Source of the DNA: Burkholderia sp. Bp8992
GTDB lineage: Bacteria > Pseudomonadota > Gammaproteobacteria > Burkholderiales > Burkholderiaceae
Assembly: GCF_003853705.1 (NCBI RefSeq)
Contig: NZ_QTQI01000005.1
Location: 62,001-126,000, forward strand
DNA: 64,000 nt
Direction: 5' to 3'
Numbering within the stretch: position 1 is the stretch's first letter; each line of letters starts with the position of its first letter. Shown here in pieces: positions 1 through 7,777 of the stretch. Under the pieces are notes generated by a model. That model searched no databases. It had not been told where the DNA came from and was given only the letters and a program-made list of their open reading frames with translations. The position numbers were made by a program, and so were the translations under genes.

Positions 1-467
1 GGAACGTAACGGAGCGTGCGACTGGCGAGGCGGCGATGACCGGCCCGGGAGGAAGCGCGCTAACCCGACGAATGCGAGCTAGCGGCGAAAGACATGCGTC
101 TGGCTGCTATCTCGCGATGGCTTGGCCGGCCTGGACCGGCATCGAACTGCAACTAGAGCATGTGTCCACGGAGGGACTCCCTTGATGAATTGGGGCGGAT
201 TGTAGTCGCGACTTTTGCTGCGGTGCAAGTAAAAAACGCACAAAAGATGACGTCTGTGGCGTGCGCGTCGCAACGGACCGCCGCGGCGCGACGGCGTCCG
301 GGCAGGGACGGGAGGCGCGCACAGTGGGGTGCCGCGCCGTTGTTCGCACGCGTCGCGTGCCTGACCGCGCCGTGACGCGCTGAAAGGTTCCGGTACGCCG
401 TTTCAAGGGCAAATCTTTCAGTGGCGGAAAGGGGGAAATTTATTTCGAAAAATGGGGTTTGGAGGGG
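1..467. other. gene-free stretch at the left edge
   Basis: I see no convincing gene here. The short open frames are Arg/Pro/Ala-rich, overlap each other on both strands and have no good ribosome binding site. The stretch probably separates an unseen gene to the left from the metal-transporter unit. Confidence 0.5.
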
Positions 468-497
468 TTGACTTCACTTTCGGGCCGTCCATAGAAT
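468..497 (+). promoter_or_regulatory. sigma-70-type promoter of the metal-transporter unit
   Basis: TTGACT at 468-473 and TAGAAT at 492-497 are separated by 18 bp, a near-consensus housekeeping promoter. No gene starts for another 330 bp downstream, so a transcript from here would carry a long untranslated leader before the small ORF at 831. Confidence 0.55.
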
Positions 498-830
498 CCG
501 CCATCTTCACTCTTGGGGCCGCCGCCTTGGACGCCTGCAGTAGTCGATCTTCGAACGAAATTTCCGCCTGAGCGACCGACGTCCGCGCCTCACCGAAGCC
601 GCCGTTTGTCTCCCAGGCAAACGGTGCGCGCAGCAGTATTCCGCAGCAAATTCCTACGTGCACCCTGATTCGCGCCGGTTAGCGTGATGCGTTCTCGCAT
701 GCGTTGCCCGGTTTCACCGCCGCCCGGCAGGCGGCCGCGTTCGCGCATGCTTGTTCCATGCTCGCGAATGGCGGCCCGCAGGCCTGACGGCGGTCAACCG
801 TGTTTTCCGGAACACCGCATAGGAGCCGCC
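498..830 (+). promoter_or_regulatory. structured 5' leader, possible RNA regulator
   Basis: This stretch of about 330 nt lies between a good promoter and the first small ORF and holds no convincing gene. It contains perfect or near-perfect inverted repeats. One has 7 bp arms, CCGTTTG/CAAACGG, at 602-608 and 618-624. Another, at 740-768, has a 6 bp TTCGCG/CGCGAA base extended by CATG/CATG. A long structured leader before a divalent-metal transporter suggests metal-responsive control in cis. I could not fit it to the yybP-ykoY (Mn) or M-box (Mg) consensus by eye, so the class is unassigned. Confidence 0.35.
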
Positions 831-917
831 ATGAACGACAGTGACAGTTGTCCCTTATGCCCGTTGCATGCACCGACCCTTTTGAACCCGGGTCGCAGGG
901 ACACTCCGGCCGACTAG
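831..917 (+). CDS. 28-residue CPLCPLH peptide upstream of the metal transporter
   Basis: This small frame starts at ATG 831, right after a good ribosome binding site (AGGAG at 821-825), and ends with TAG. The 28-residue product carries Cys-Pro-Leu-Cys-Pro-Leu-His near its N terminus, a CxxCxxH arrangement that could bind a metal. It is the first translatable frame of the presumed transcript that goes on to the 45-residue frame and the NRAMP-type transporter. A leader-peptide or metal-sensing role is inference from position and the Cys/His motif. It could also be a chance frame. No protein family is recognised. Confidence 0.4.
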   Translation: MNDSDSCPLCPLHAPTLLNPGRRDTPAD

Positions 918-1000
918 CCTGACTCGTCGTTCAGGCCCCGGACTGGCCCCGCACCCACCACGCGGCCGGCACGCCTGCCGTCGCCGCACGGAGCCAGACC

Positions 1001-1138
1001 ATGAACTTCGGCCTTCTGCTGTCGAACCTTCCGCACGTCACGGAATCGCGCAACCACTACGACGCGATGCTGACGCTCGACGCCCGTCCGCGGGTGTTTT
1101 CCCGCCTGCTGAACCAGCTGAAATCGTTGATCCGCTGA
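1001..1138 (+). CDS. 45-residue small protein upstream of the metal transporter
   Basis: ATG 1001 follows GGAG with a spacing of about 8 nt. The frame runs 45 codons to TGA at 1136-1138. The product is a mixed basic amphipathic peptide starting MNFGLLLSNLPHVTES and ending in a Leu/Lys/Arg-rich stretch. Its amino acid make-up is balanced, unlike the Arg/Pro/Ala-rich antisense shadows common here, which supports real coding. It lies between the CPLC peptide and the transporter, with two hairpins between it and the transporter start, so it could be a leader or accessory peptide. No family is recognised. Confidence 0.5.
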   Translation: MNFGLLLSNLPHVTESRNHYDAMLTLDARPRVFSRLLNQLKSLIR

Positions 1139-1144
1139 AAGAAG

Positions 1145-1204
1145 TGCCGAGCGCGACTCGGCATGCGCACGCGTATCCGCCTTCGAGCGGTTGCCTCGTG
1201 CGCA
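1145..1204 (+). promoter_or_regulatory. two hairpins between the small ORF and the transporter
   Basis: TGCCGAG (1145-1151) pairs with CTCGGCA (1157-1163) around a 5 nt loop. Directly after it, TGCGCAC (1164-1170) pairs with GTGCGCA (1198-1204). The two stems fill the gap between the stop of the 45-residue ORF and the transporter start at 1260. They could act as an attenuator or translation-coupling element. There is no T-run, so a simple terminator is unlikely. Confidence 0.4.
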
Positions 1205-1259
1205 TTCCAAGGTCACACGCTTATCGAATCGAATAACCCTTAGCCGTACGGAACACATC

Positions 1260-2906
1260 ATGTCCACGCCATCCAACGTCTCTCCACCGGTCGCCGTCGA
1301 ACGCAGCGCCGTGCTCGACGAAGCCCACCTGGGCGACATCCGCGGTGCACTCGGCACGATCGAGCGCCACGACACCGGTGCGCGCGGCTCGTGGTGGGCG
1401 CGCCTGCGCACGTTGCTCGCGATCATCGGCCCCGGCCTGATCGTGATGGTCGGCGACAACGACGCCGGCGCATTCGGCACCTACACGCAGGCCGGCCAGA
1501 ACTACGGCACGACGTTGCTGTGGACGCTGCTGCTGCTCGTGCCGGTGCTGTACGTGAACCAGGAAATGGTGCTGCGCCTCGGCGCGGTGACGGGCGTCGG
1601 CCACGCGCGCCTGATCTTCGAACGCTTCGGCAAGTTCTGGGGTGCGTTCAGCGTGATCGACCTGTTCCTGCTCAATGCGCTGACCATCGTCACCGAGTTC
1701 ATCGGCATCACGTTCGTGCTCGACTTCTTCGGATTGCCGAAGGTAGCCGGCGTGTGCGTGGCCGCCGCGCTGACGATGGCCGCGGTGAGTACCGGCGATT
1801 TCAGGCGCTTCGAGCGATTCGCGATCGGGCTTTGCGTGCTGAGCCTGCTGCTCGTGCCGGTGCTCGTGTCGATCCACCCGCCCGTCGCGCAGATGACGCG
1901 CGATTTCTTCGTGCCGAACTGGCCCGCGCACGCGAAACTGTCGGACGTGATGCTGCTCGTGATCGGCATCGTCGGCACGACGGTGGCGCCGTGGCAGCTG
2001 TTCTTCCAGCAGAGCTACGTGATCGACAAGCGCATCACGCCGCGCTTCATGAAGTACGAGAAGGCCGACCTGTGGATCGGCATCGCATTCGTGCTGGTCG
2101 GTGCGGTGGCCATGATCGGCTTCAGCGCCGCGCTGTTCAACGGCCGTCCGGAAGCCGGCAACTTCACCGACGCGGGCGGCATCATCGCGGGCCTCGAGAA
2201 GTATGCAGGCCGCACGAGCGCGACGCTGTTCGCGGTCGCGCTGCTCGATGCCTGCATCATCGGTGCGGCGGCCGTGTCGTTGTCGACCGCCTATGCGATC
2301 GGCGACGTGTTCAAGATCCGTCACTCGCTGCATCGCGGCGTGACCGATGCGAAGGGCTTCTATCTCGTCTATTTCGGCATCGTCGCGGCCGCGGCCACGC
2401 TCGTGCTGATCCCGGGCAGCCCGCTCGGCCTGCTGACCGAAGCCGTGCAGACGCTGGCCGGCGTGCTGCTGCCGAGCGCGACCGTGTTCCTGCTCGTGCT
2501 GTGCAACGACCGCCAGGTGCTTGGGCCCTGGGTCAACTCGACGAAGCTCAACGTGTTCACGGGCGCGGTGATCTGGGTGCTCGTGCTGTTGTCGATCATC
2601 CTGACCGCATCGGTGATGTATCCGGATATCAGCGGCGAAGCGATCGTCGACGTGCTGGTGGGCGGCACCGTGCTCGCGATCACCGGCTATCTCGCGACGG
2701 TCCTGATTCGCCGCAACAAGCGCGTGGTCGAGCCGGCGCTCGATCGCTCGCTGCGCGATACGTGGCGCATGCCGCCGCTTGAAACGCTTGAGCCGCAGAA
2801 CATGACGGTCGCGACGCGGATCTGGATGGCCGTGCTGCGCGGCTATCTCGTGATCGCGGTCGGCCTCGTGATCGTGAAGGTCGTGCAGATGACGCTGCTG
2901 AAGTAA
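1260..2906 (+). CDS. NRAMP-related divalent metal (Mg/Mn) transporter
   Basis: The product is a 548-residue inner-membrane protein of the SLC11/NRAMP fold with about 11 hydrophobic segments, expected to import divalent cations. ATG 1260 is chosen because the conserved N-terminal region follows it. The two metal-site signatures are altered. The usual DPGN of helix 1 reads GDNDAG (D66-N67-D68-A69-G70). The usual helix 6 Met-Pro-His reads V242-A243-P244-W245, so the soft-metal-selecting methionine is an alanine. From what is known of the family, loss of that Met marks NRAMP-related Mg/Mn transporters (NRMT) and not classical MntH. Substrate assignment by this logic is inference. It ends at a strong hairpin terminator and seems to form a unit with the upstream small ORFs and leader. 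Confidence 0.88.
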   Translation: MSTPSNVSPPVAVERSAVLDEAHLGDIRGALGTIERHDTGARGSWWARLRTLLAIIGPGLIVMVGDNDAGAFGTYTQAGQNYGTTLLWTLLLLVPVLYVNQEMVLRLGAVTGVGHARLIFERFGKFWGAFSVIDLFLLNALTIVTEFIGITFVLDFFGLPKVAGVCVAAALTMAAVSTGDFRRFERFAIGLCVLSLLLVPVLVSIHPPVAQMTRDFFVPNWPAHAKLSDVMLLVIGIVGTTVAPWQLFFQQSYVIDKRITPRFMKYEKADLWIGIAFVLVGAVAMIGFSAALFNGRPEAGNFTDAGGIIAGLEKYAGRTSATLFAVALLDACIIGAAAVSLSTAYAIGDVFKIRHSLHRGVTDAKGFYLVYFGIVAAAATLVLIPGSPLGLLTEAVQTLAGVLLPSATVFLLVLCNDRQVLGPWVNSTKLNVFTGAVIWVLVLLSIILTASVMYPDISGEAIVDVLVGGTVLAITGYLATVLIRRNKRVVEPALDRSLRDTWRMPPLETLEPQNMTVATRIWMAVLRGYLVIAVGLVIVKVVQMTLLK

Positions 2907-2957
2907 CGCAGGACGTCTGCCAGGAAGCGGCGCCGGACCCGGCACCGCGCCGCAACC

Positions 2958-2990
2958 CGCACATGCCGGCCCGCGAGGCCGGCATGTGCG
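2958..2990 (+). terminator. terminator after the metal transporter
   Basis: A perfect 14 bp stem (CGCACATGCCGGCC pairing with GGCCGGCATGTGCG) around a 5 nt loop is followed by TTTACGCGTT. It sits about 50 bp after the transporter stop and before the convergent LuxR gene. The T-run is short, so termination efficiency is uncertain. Confidence 0.7.
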
Positions 2991-3029
2991 TTTACGCGTT
3001 CGATTTCATGAAACGCCGTTGCGGCGCGC

Positions 3030-3935
3030 TCAGATCAGCTCGAGCTTCGACGTCAGGTACGTGAGCTGGATCCGGTTCGCGACGCCGAAGCGCTTGCGCA
3101 ACTTGCGCAGGTGATAGTCGACGTTGTGCGCGCTGGTGTCGAGGCGCCGGCCGATCTCCTTGTCGGATGCGCCTTCGGCAATGCCGAGCAGCAGTTCCTG
3201 TTCGAACGGCGTGAGCCCGTTCACCGCGCGCTCGCGCGACGTCGAGATCAGTTGAGGCGACGCGAACTTGTGCACCGACAGCCCGATCGACAGCGCCTGC
3301 TCGATGGTCGCCGGCGTGATCCATTCGCGCGTACGGCGCGGCGCGGTGAAGCTCATGAACGCATGCAGCCGCGTGCCGGGCACGGCCATCGAATACATGA
3401 TGCCGCTGCACATGCCGTCGTCCTGCATCGTCTGCAGGAAGCCGTCGAGCGCGGCGGGGCTCGCGTACGGGCTGTCCTCGCGCTCGCGGTGATCGCGCCG
3501 CAGCTGCTGCAGGTCCCACACGATCGGCATGTTGCACACGCGCGCGCCGAGCGTGCGCGGATCGACATCGTGGTGGTTGTGGCGCACATAGTCGCCGCGA
3601 TAGGTGGGCGGCGTGAACGCTTCGTGCAGGTAGAGGCTTTCGACACGGTCGCGCGCGAATTCGAGCGCGAAGTACGCGAACGTCGAGAAGCCTGTCAGAT
3701 GCAGCAGGCTCGTGACGATCCGGTTGCGCTCGGCCGTGCTCTGCGCGTGCGCGAGCGTATCGGCGACGCCGAGCTTCGGCGCGTGCGGCTGCGCGACGTC
3801 GCCGCGCTTCACGTCGTCGCACCAGACGACCTGCACGGCGCGCTCCCGCAGCGCATCCGCGCAGGCGCCCGACCCGCGCGACGGGCGTGCAAAGGTTGGG
3901 GCGACCGCTTCTTCATGCAATGCAATATCGGACAT
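3030..3935 (-). CDS. LuxR-family regulator with autoinducer-domain-like N terminus
   Basis: The product is a 301-residue transcription factor. The N-terminal two thirds resembles the LuxR autoinducer-binding domain, including the DVDPR stretch (the family's conserved Asp-Pro) and PIVWDL (a conserved Trp). The C terminus is a LuxR-type helix-turn-helix (LTPFEQELLLGIAEG followed by DKEIGRRL and VDYHLRKLRKRFGV). ATG 3935 is chosen because GAGGGA lies 8 nt upstream; the frame stays open to 4040. No luxI-type synthase lies in the window, so it would be a LuxR solo. It is divergent from a second regulator of the same type and stands directly beside the T3SS island, which makes it a candidate T3SS regulator; that link is inference. 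Confidence 0.85.
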   Translation of the reverse strand: MSDIALHEEAVAPTFARPSRGSGACADALRERAVQVVWCDDVKRGDVAQPHAPKLGVADTLAHAQSTAERNRIVTSLLHLTGFSTFAYFALEFARDRVESLYLHEAFTPPTYRGDYVRHNHHDVDPRTLGARVCNMPIVWDLQQLRRDHREREDSPYASPAALDGFLQTMQDDGMCSGIMYSMAVPGTRLHAFMSFTAPRRTREWITPATIEQALSIGLSVHKFASPQLISTSRERAVNGLTPFEQELLLGIAEGASDKEIGRRLDTSAHNVDYHLRKLRKRFGVANRIQLTYLTSKLELI

Positions 3936-4219
3936 GAGCCATCCCTCGGAATCGACGCGCATCGCCTGGCGGCGGCCGTATCGTGAACGGCATTCGCGGC
4001 GGTGCGATCGAGCATCGTTTTGATATGCGCCGATCGTCATCCCTGACGAAACGCGGGGGCATTGTACAAAAATGCCTGTGTATGCGTAATATGCCGTAAT
4101 ACTAATTGCGGCGAAAGGTTCATGTTCGCGCGCATATATTGATTACCAGAAAATCATAAAGAAAAGACCAGATCGTGACGGGGCGCAGTTTCATATATTG
4201 GGAAAGGGGCGGGCTCCTC
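3936..4219. promoter_or_regulatory. AT-richer intergenic region between the divergent LuxR genes
   Basis: This stretch of about 284 bp is clearly AT-richer than its surroundings, mostly at 4070-4170, with TAATATG and TAATACT repeats around 4086-4104. It must hold both divergent promoters and any shared operator. I could not identify a lux-box-like palindrome with confidence. Confidence 0.4.
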
Positions 4220-5047
4220 ATGACACATGCTGACGGCGCACCACGCGTCGAATGGTTCTCACAGGCCGATATAGCGACCGCTGCCGCTTATTCGAACGAA
4301 TATCAGGCAATCGAGCGCGACTTTTTTACCGGCATTCAAATCGGATCCGGTAAAACCGACCTTGCGCAAATCGATTTCGCGCAATGCCATGCGCGATTGC
4401 GGCAAATCGGATTCAGTACGCTCGGTTACGGCGCCTACGAAATGATCGGGCGGCGCATTCTGTGCGCGCATCTGCTGCGCGACCTCGCGCCGGCGACGTT
4501 CATGCAGCCGTTCATCGAGGGAATGCTCTACGAGAGCGACCCGCGTTTCGCGCAGGTGCGGCAGAGCGGCTTTCCGGTCGCATGGCGGCTCGACGAGATC
4601 GAGGCGGCCGCGCAGGGCAGCGGCGACCGCAAGGTGCTGGCGCTCGCTGGCCATTTGCGTGCGCACGCAATGAACAGCGGCGTGATCTTCAGCCTGTCGG
4701 CGCCGCGTCTCGACCTGCGCGTCGCGGTGAACGTGACGTCGGAGACGCACGGCACCGAATGGATCGACGATCGGGTGATCGGCGGCGCGCTGTCGGTCAG
4801 CCTCGCCGTGCATCGCGTCGCGCTGCCGTTCCTCGAGGCGCGCATCGCCCGCATGCGTGGCTTCGCGCTCGGCGACGAGCAGCAACAGGTGCTCGACCGG
4901 CTCGTGCACGGGCTATCCGACCAGGAGATCGCGAGCGCGCTGCGCACGTCGCTGCACAAGGTCGGCCATCACATCCGTTCGCTCGAGAAACTCTTCAACG
5001 TGCAGAACCGCGCGCAACTCGCGTATCTCGCCGCGCGGCGCCTGTAA
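4220..5047 (+). CDS. LuxR-family regulator, divergent partner
   Basis: The product is a 275-residue LuxR-type regulator. Its N-terminal domain keeps the conserved Asp-Pro (YESDPRF) and Trp (PVAWRL) of autoinducer-binding domains. The C terminus is a LuxR helix-turn-helix (QVLDRLVHGLSDQEIASAL, then VGHHIRSLEKLFNV). ATG 4220 is taken as start; a GTG at 4175 would add 15 residues. It is similar in length and layout to the divergent gene ending at 3030, so the pair may come from an old duplication. The sctV promoter begins about 90 bp after its stop. No synthase gene is nearby, so the ligand, if any, is unknown. Confidence 0.82.
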   Translation: MTHADGAPRVEWFSQADIATAAAYSNEYQAIERDFFTGIQIGSGKTDLAQIDFAQCHARLRQIGFSTLGYGAYEMIGRRILCAHLLRDLAPATFMQPFIEGMLYESDPRFAQVRQSGFPVAWRLDEIEAAAQGSGDRKVLALAGHLRAHAMNSGVIFSLSAPRLDLRVAVNVTSETHGTEWIDDRVIGGALSVSLAVHRVALPFLEARIARMRGFALGDEQQQVLDRLVHGLSDQEIASALRTSLHKVGHHIRSLEKLFNVQNRAQLAYLAARRL

Positions 5048-5139
5048 CCGTCGCCTGACGCACCGCCGACGTGCGCGCGCCGGCGGTTCGCACGCAATGG
5101 AAGCGGTTCCGGCGGCGCGCTCCCGGGCGTGCCGCCGGG

Positions 5140-5227
5140 TTTCGTAGTCCGATTCGATCGTCGCCGGAAAACGCGCTTTCACGCTACGAGGCGCGTCCCT
5201 TTTTCCACCGTTTCCCGTCGCTACACT
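5140..5227 (+). promoter_or_regulatory. T3SS promoter A with two-arm activator site (sctV operon)
   Basis: TTTCGTAG (5140-5147) and CTACGAGG (5184-5191) are separated by exactly 36 bp. A TACACT -10-like hexamer (5222-5227) lies exactly 30 bp after the second arm. No -35 consensus is visible in the gap, which suggests activator dependence. The same architecture, with identical spacings, precedes the giant protein gene and sctQ. sctV starts 76 bp after the hexamer. Confidence 0.75.
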
Positions 5228-5303
5228 CGTCCCATTCAACGGTCCGCGCGGCAGGGGCAGGATTGCCCGTGCCAGCCGGCGATAACGACAGGACACCGGC
5301 ACG

Positions 5304-7502
5304 ATGGCAGAACCGAAGGCGCTCTCCCGCGACTGGCAGCGGTTGTTTTCCGCTGGCCGTGGCGTGTCCGGACGGCGTCTCGGGGGCGCGTCGCCGCGCG
5401 CCGACCTGTTCATCGCGGCGTTCATCATCGCGGTCGTCGCGCTGTTCATCCTGCCGCTGCCGCAGGCCGCGCTCGACGGGATGATCTCGCTGAACCTGGC
5501 CGCGAGCGTCGTGCTGCTGACGGTCTCGACCTACGTGCCGTCGGCGGTCAGCTTCTCGTCGTTTCCTGCGTTGCTGCTGTTCACGACGCTGTTCCGGCTC
5601 GCGCTGAACATCGCGTCGTGCAAGCTGATCCTGCTGCACGCGAACGCGGGCCACGTGATCGACGCGTTCGGGCGGCTCGTGGTCGGCAACAACGTCGTGG
5701 TGGGCGGCGTGGTGTTCCTCGTGATCGCCGTCGTGCAGTTCATCGTGATCGCGAAAGGGTCGGAGCGGGTGGCGGAAGTCGGCGCGCGCTTCTCGCTCGA
5801 CGCGATGCCCGGCAAGCAGATGAGCATCGACGCGGACTTGCGCGCGGGCATCATCAGCGCGGACGAAGCGCGCGAGCGCCGCGAGAAGCTCGAGCAGGAA
5901 TCGCAGATGCACGGCGCGATGGACGGCGCGATGAAGTTCGTGAAGGGCGACGCGATCGCGGGCCTCGTGATCGCGTTCATCAACATCGTCGCGGGGATCG
6001 CGGTCGGCACGCTGATGCACGGGATGGATATCGGCCAGGCGCTGCAACGTTACGCGATCCTGACGGTCGGCGACGGGATGGCATCGCAGATTCCGTCGCT
6101 GCTCGTGTCGATCGCGGCCGGCATCGTGACGACCCGCGTCGCGACGCGCGATGCGCGGCAGCGCCAGCTCGGCGAACAGCTCGGCGAGCAGCTGGGTGCG
6201 CATCCGCGTGCGCTGCTGATCGCGGCGGTCGTGCTGACCGGCTTTCTCGTCGTGCCCGGTTTCCCCAAATGGTCGTTCGCGCTGATCGCGATCGGCCTCG
6301 GCGTGTTCGCGTTCTCGCAGCTCAAGCGCAAGACGGCCGCGCCCAGTTTCAACCTGATCCAGATCGCGGGGCGTGTCGGCGCGGCCGACGACGGCCAGCC
6401 GGCGAAGGTGTCGCATGCGGCGGGCGTCACGTCGCTGATCGCGGTGTCGCTGTCCGACGACCTGCGCACGAGCCTGAACCTCGCGCAGTTGCAGGCCGCG
6501 CTGTCGAGCGCGAAGGCGCGCGTCGATGCGGACATCGGCACGGTGTTCCCGCGCATCACGCTGAACGACGACGAAGGTGCGGCGGCCGGCACGTACCGGA
6601 TCTATCTGCAGGACGTGCTCGCCGCGCACGGCGCGCTGAAGCCGGGCTGGCTGCTGTGGGACGGCGTCGCGCCGCTGCCCGAGCGCGCGGAGCGCCAGCC
6701 GGCCGAAGCATTCGGCCCGTTCGCGACCGCGCTGTGGATCAAGCCTGACGGCCCCGCGCCGGACGGCAAGTGGCTGTCGAGCGAAAGCGCGCTCGCCGCG
6801 CACGTCGAGCAGATCGTGCGCCAGCATGCGGACGAACTGCTCGGGATCCAGGAAACGCAGGCGCTCGTGCATCTGGTGCGCCGCGAGCACCCGGAACTCG
6901 TGGGCGAGCTGACGCGGCTCGTGCCGCTGCAGCGCGTGACCGAGGTGCTGCGCAGGCTGCTCGCCGAGCAGGTGCCGATCCGCAATTTGCGCGTGATCTT
7001 CGAAAGCCTGATCACGTGGGCGCCGAACGAACCGGACGACGTGATCGCGCTGGTCGAGCTCGTGCGCGTCGACCTGCGCCGGATGATCACCGACCGCCAT
7101 GCGGGCACGACGCGCCAGCTGCGGGTCGTGCTGTTCGAGCAGAACCTGCAGGAGCGGATCGAGAGTGCGGTGATGCGCACGAAGCAGGGCAATTTCCTCG
7201 CGTTGTCGAGCGCGGTCAAGCAGGACATCGGCGAGCAGGTGCGCGCGATCGTGCAGGCCGCGCAGGCGGGCGGCCACGGCACCGCGCAGGGCGCCGCGCG
7301 GCTCGCGGTGATGGTCGCGCTCGGTGCGCGCCGCTACGTGAAGACGATCCTGCAGCCCGTGCTGCCCGACCTCGCGGTGCTGTCGTACCAGGAAGTCGAG
7401 GAAGACGTGCAGCTGCATACGGTCGGCTGGGTCAAGAACCCGCCGGATGACGGCACGGTCGGCGCGGGCGCCGACGTGCGTGTACCGGGAGCCGCGCAAT
7501 GA
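5304..7502 (+). CDS. sctV: type III export gate protein SctV
   Basis: The product is a 732-residue member of the FHIPEP (FlhA/YscV/HrcV) family, the large export-gate subunit whose cytoplasmic ring receives substrates. The N-terminal half holds about eight hydrophobic segments starting near residue 32. The conserved family region around SFPALLLFTTLFRLALN and the cytoplasmic FHIPEP-type segment with PGKQMSIDADLRAG are present. The C-terminal half is the soluble nonameric domain. Length is normal for the family. ATG 5304 follows GACAGGACACCGGCACG, a weak ribosome binding site. It is the first gene of the main T3SS operon and overlaps sctS by 4 bp. Confidence 0.97.
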   Translation: MAEPKALSRDWQRLFSAGRGVSGRRLGGASPRADLFIAAFIIAVVALFILPLPQAALDGMISLNLAASVVLLTVSTYVPSAVSFSSFPALLLFTTLFRLALNIASCKLILLHANAGHVIDAFGRLVVGNNVVVGGVVFLVIAVVQFIVIAKGSERVAEVGARFSLDAMPGKQMSIDADLRAGIISADEARERREKLEQESQMHGAMDGAMKFVKGDAIAGLVIAFINIVAGIAVGTLMHGMDIGQALQRYAILTVGDGMASQIPSLLVSIAAGIVTTRVATRDARQRQLGEQLGEQLGAHPRALLIAAVVLTGFLVVPGFPKWSFALIAIGLGVFAFSQLKRKTAAPSFNLIQIAGRVGAADDGQPAKVSHAAGVTSLIAVSLSDDLRTSLNLAQLQAALSSAKARVDADIGTVFPRITLNDDEGAAAGTYRIYLQDVLAAHGALKPGWLLWDGVAPLPERAERQPAEAFGPFATALWIKPDGPAPDGKWLSSESALAAHVEQIVRQHADELLGIQETQALVHLVRREHPELVGELTRLVPLQRVTEVLRRLLAEQVPIRNLRVIFESLITWAPNEPDDVIALVELVRVDLRRMITDRHAGTTRQLRVVLFEQNLQERIESAVMRTKQGNFLALSSAVKQDIGEQVRAIVQAAQAGGHGTAQGAARLAVMVALGARRYVKTILQPVLPDLAVLSYQEVEEDVQLHTVGWVKNPPDDGTVGAGADVRVPGAAQ

Positions 7503-7777
7503 CGAGCTCGACGATCCTCGACCTGACGCGCCAGGCGCTGATGCTCGTGCTGCTGCTGTCGTTGCCGATCGTGCTGATCGCCACCGTCACGGGCCTCGTC
7601 GTCGCGATCCTGCAGGCCGTCACGCAGGTGCAGGACGCCAACATCGGCATCGCGGTGCGGCTGATCGCCGTGATGGTCGCACTCGTGCTGCTGTCGGCCT
7701 GGCTCGGCGGCGAAGTGCTGCGCTTCGCGCAGCAGGCGCTGGAACGCATGTTCGTTTCTTCCACAGGAGTCCTTTGA
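7499..7777 (+). CDS. sctS: type III export apparatus protein SctS
   Basis: The product is a 92-residue small inner-membrane protein of the FliQ/YscS/HrcS family with two hydrophobic helices and the typical segment AILQAVTQVQDANIG. It forms part of the SctRST export-gate core. It overlaps the end of sctV (ATGA) and its stop overlaps the sctC start (TGATG). In most T3SS clusters sctS follows sctR directly. Here sctR lies about 26 kb away on the other strand, beside sctQ. Confidence 0.95.
   Translation: MTSSTILDLTRQALMLVLLLSLPIVLIATVTGLVVAILQAVTQVQDANIGIAVRLIAVMVALVLLSAWLGGEVLRFAQQALERMFVSSTGVL

Noticed and set aside
498..830. yybP-ykoY manganese riboswitch or M-box before the transporter
   Set aside because: Neither consensus could be aligned by eye; kept only as an unclassified structured leader.
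1221..2945. Long minus-strand frame opposite the metal transporter
   Set aside because: Composition is dominated by Arg, His, Asp and Ala and mirrors the plus-strand codons; the transporter frame has clear membrane helices.
5048..5303. hrp-II or PIP box (TTCG-N16-TTCG type) upstream of sctV
   Set aside because: TTCG repeats are present but not with the needed spacing; the two-arm CGTAG/CTACG site fits all three promoters better.
5184..7499. 771-codon minus-strand frame opposite sctV
   Set aside because: Shadow of sctV with no recognisable domain and typical Arg/Asp/His-rich composition.
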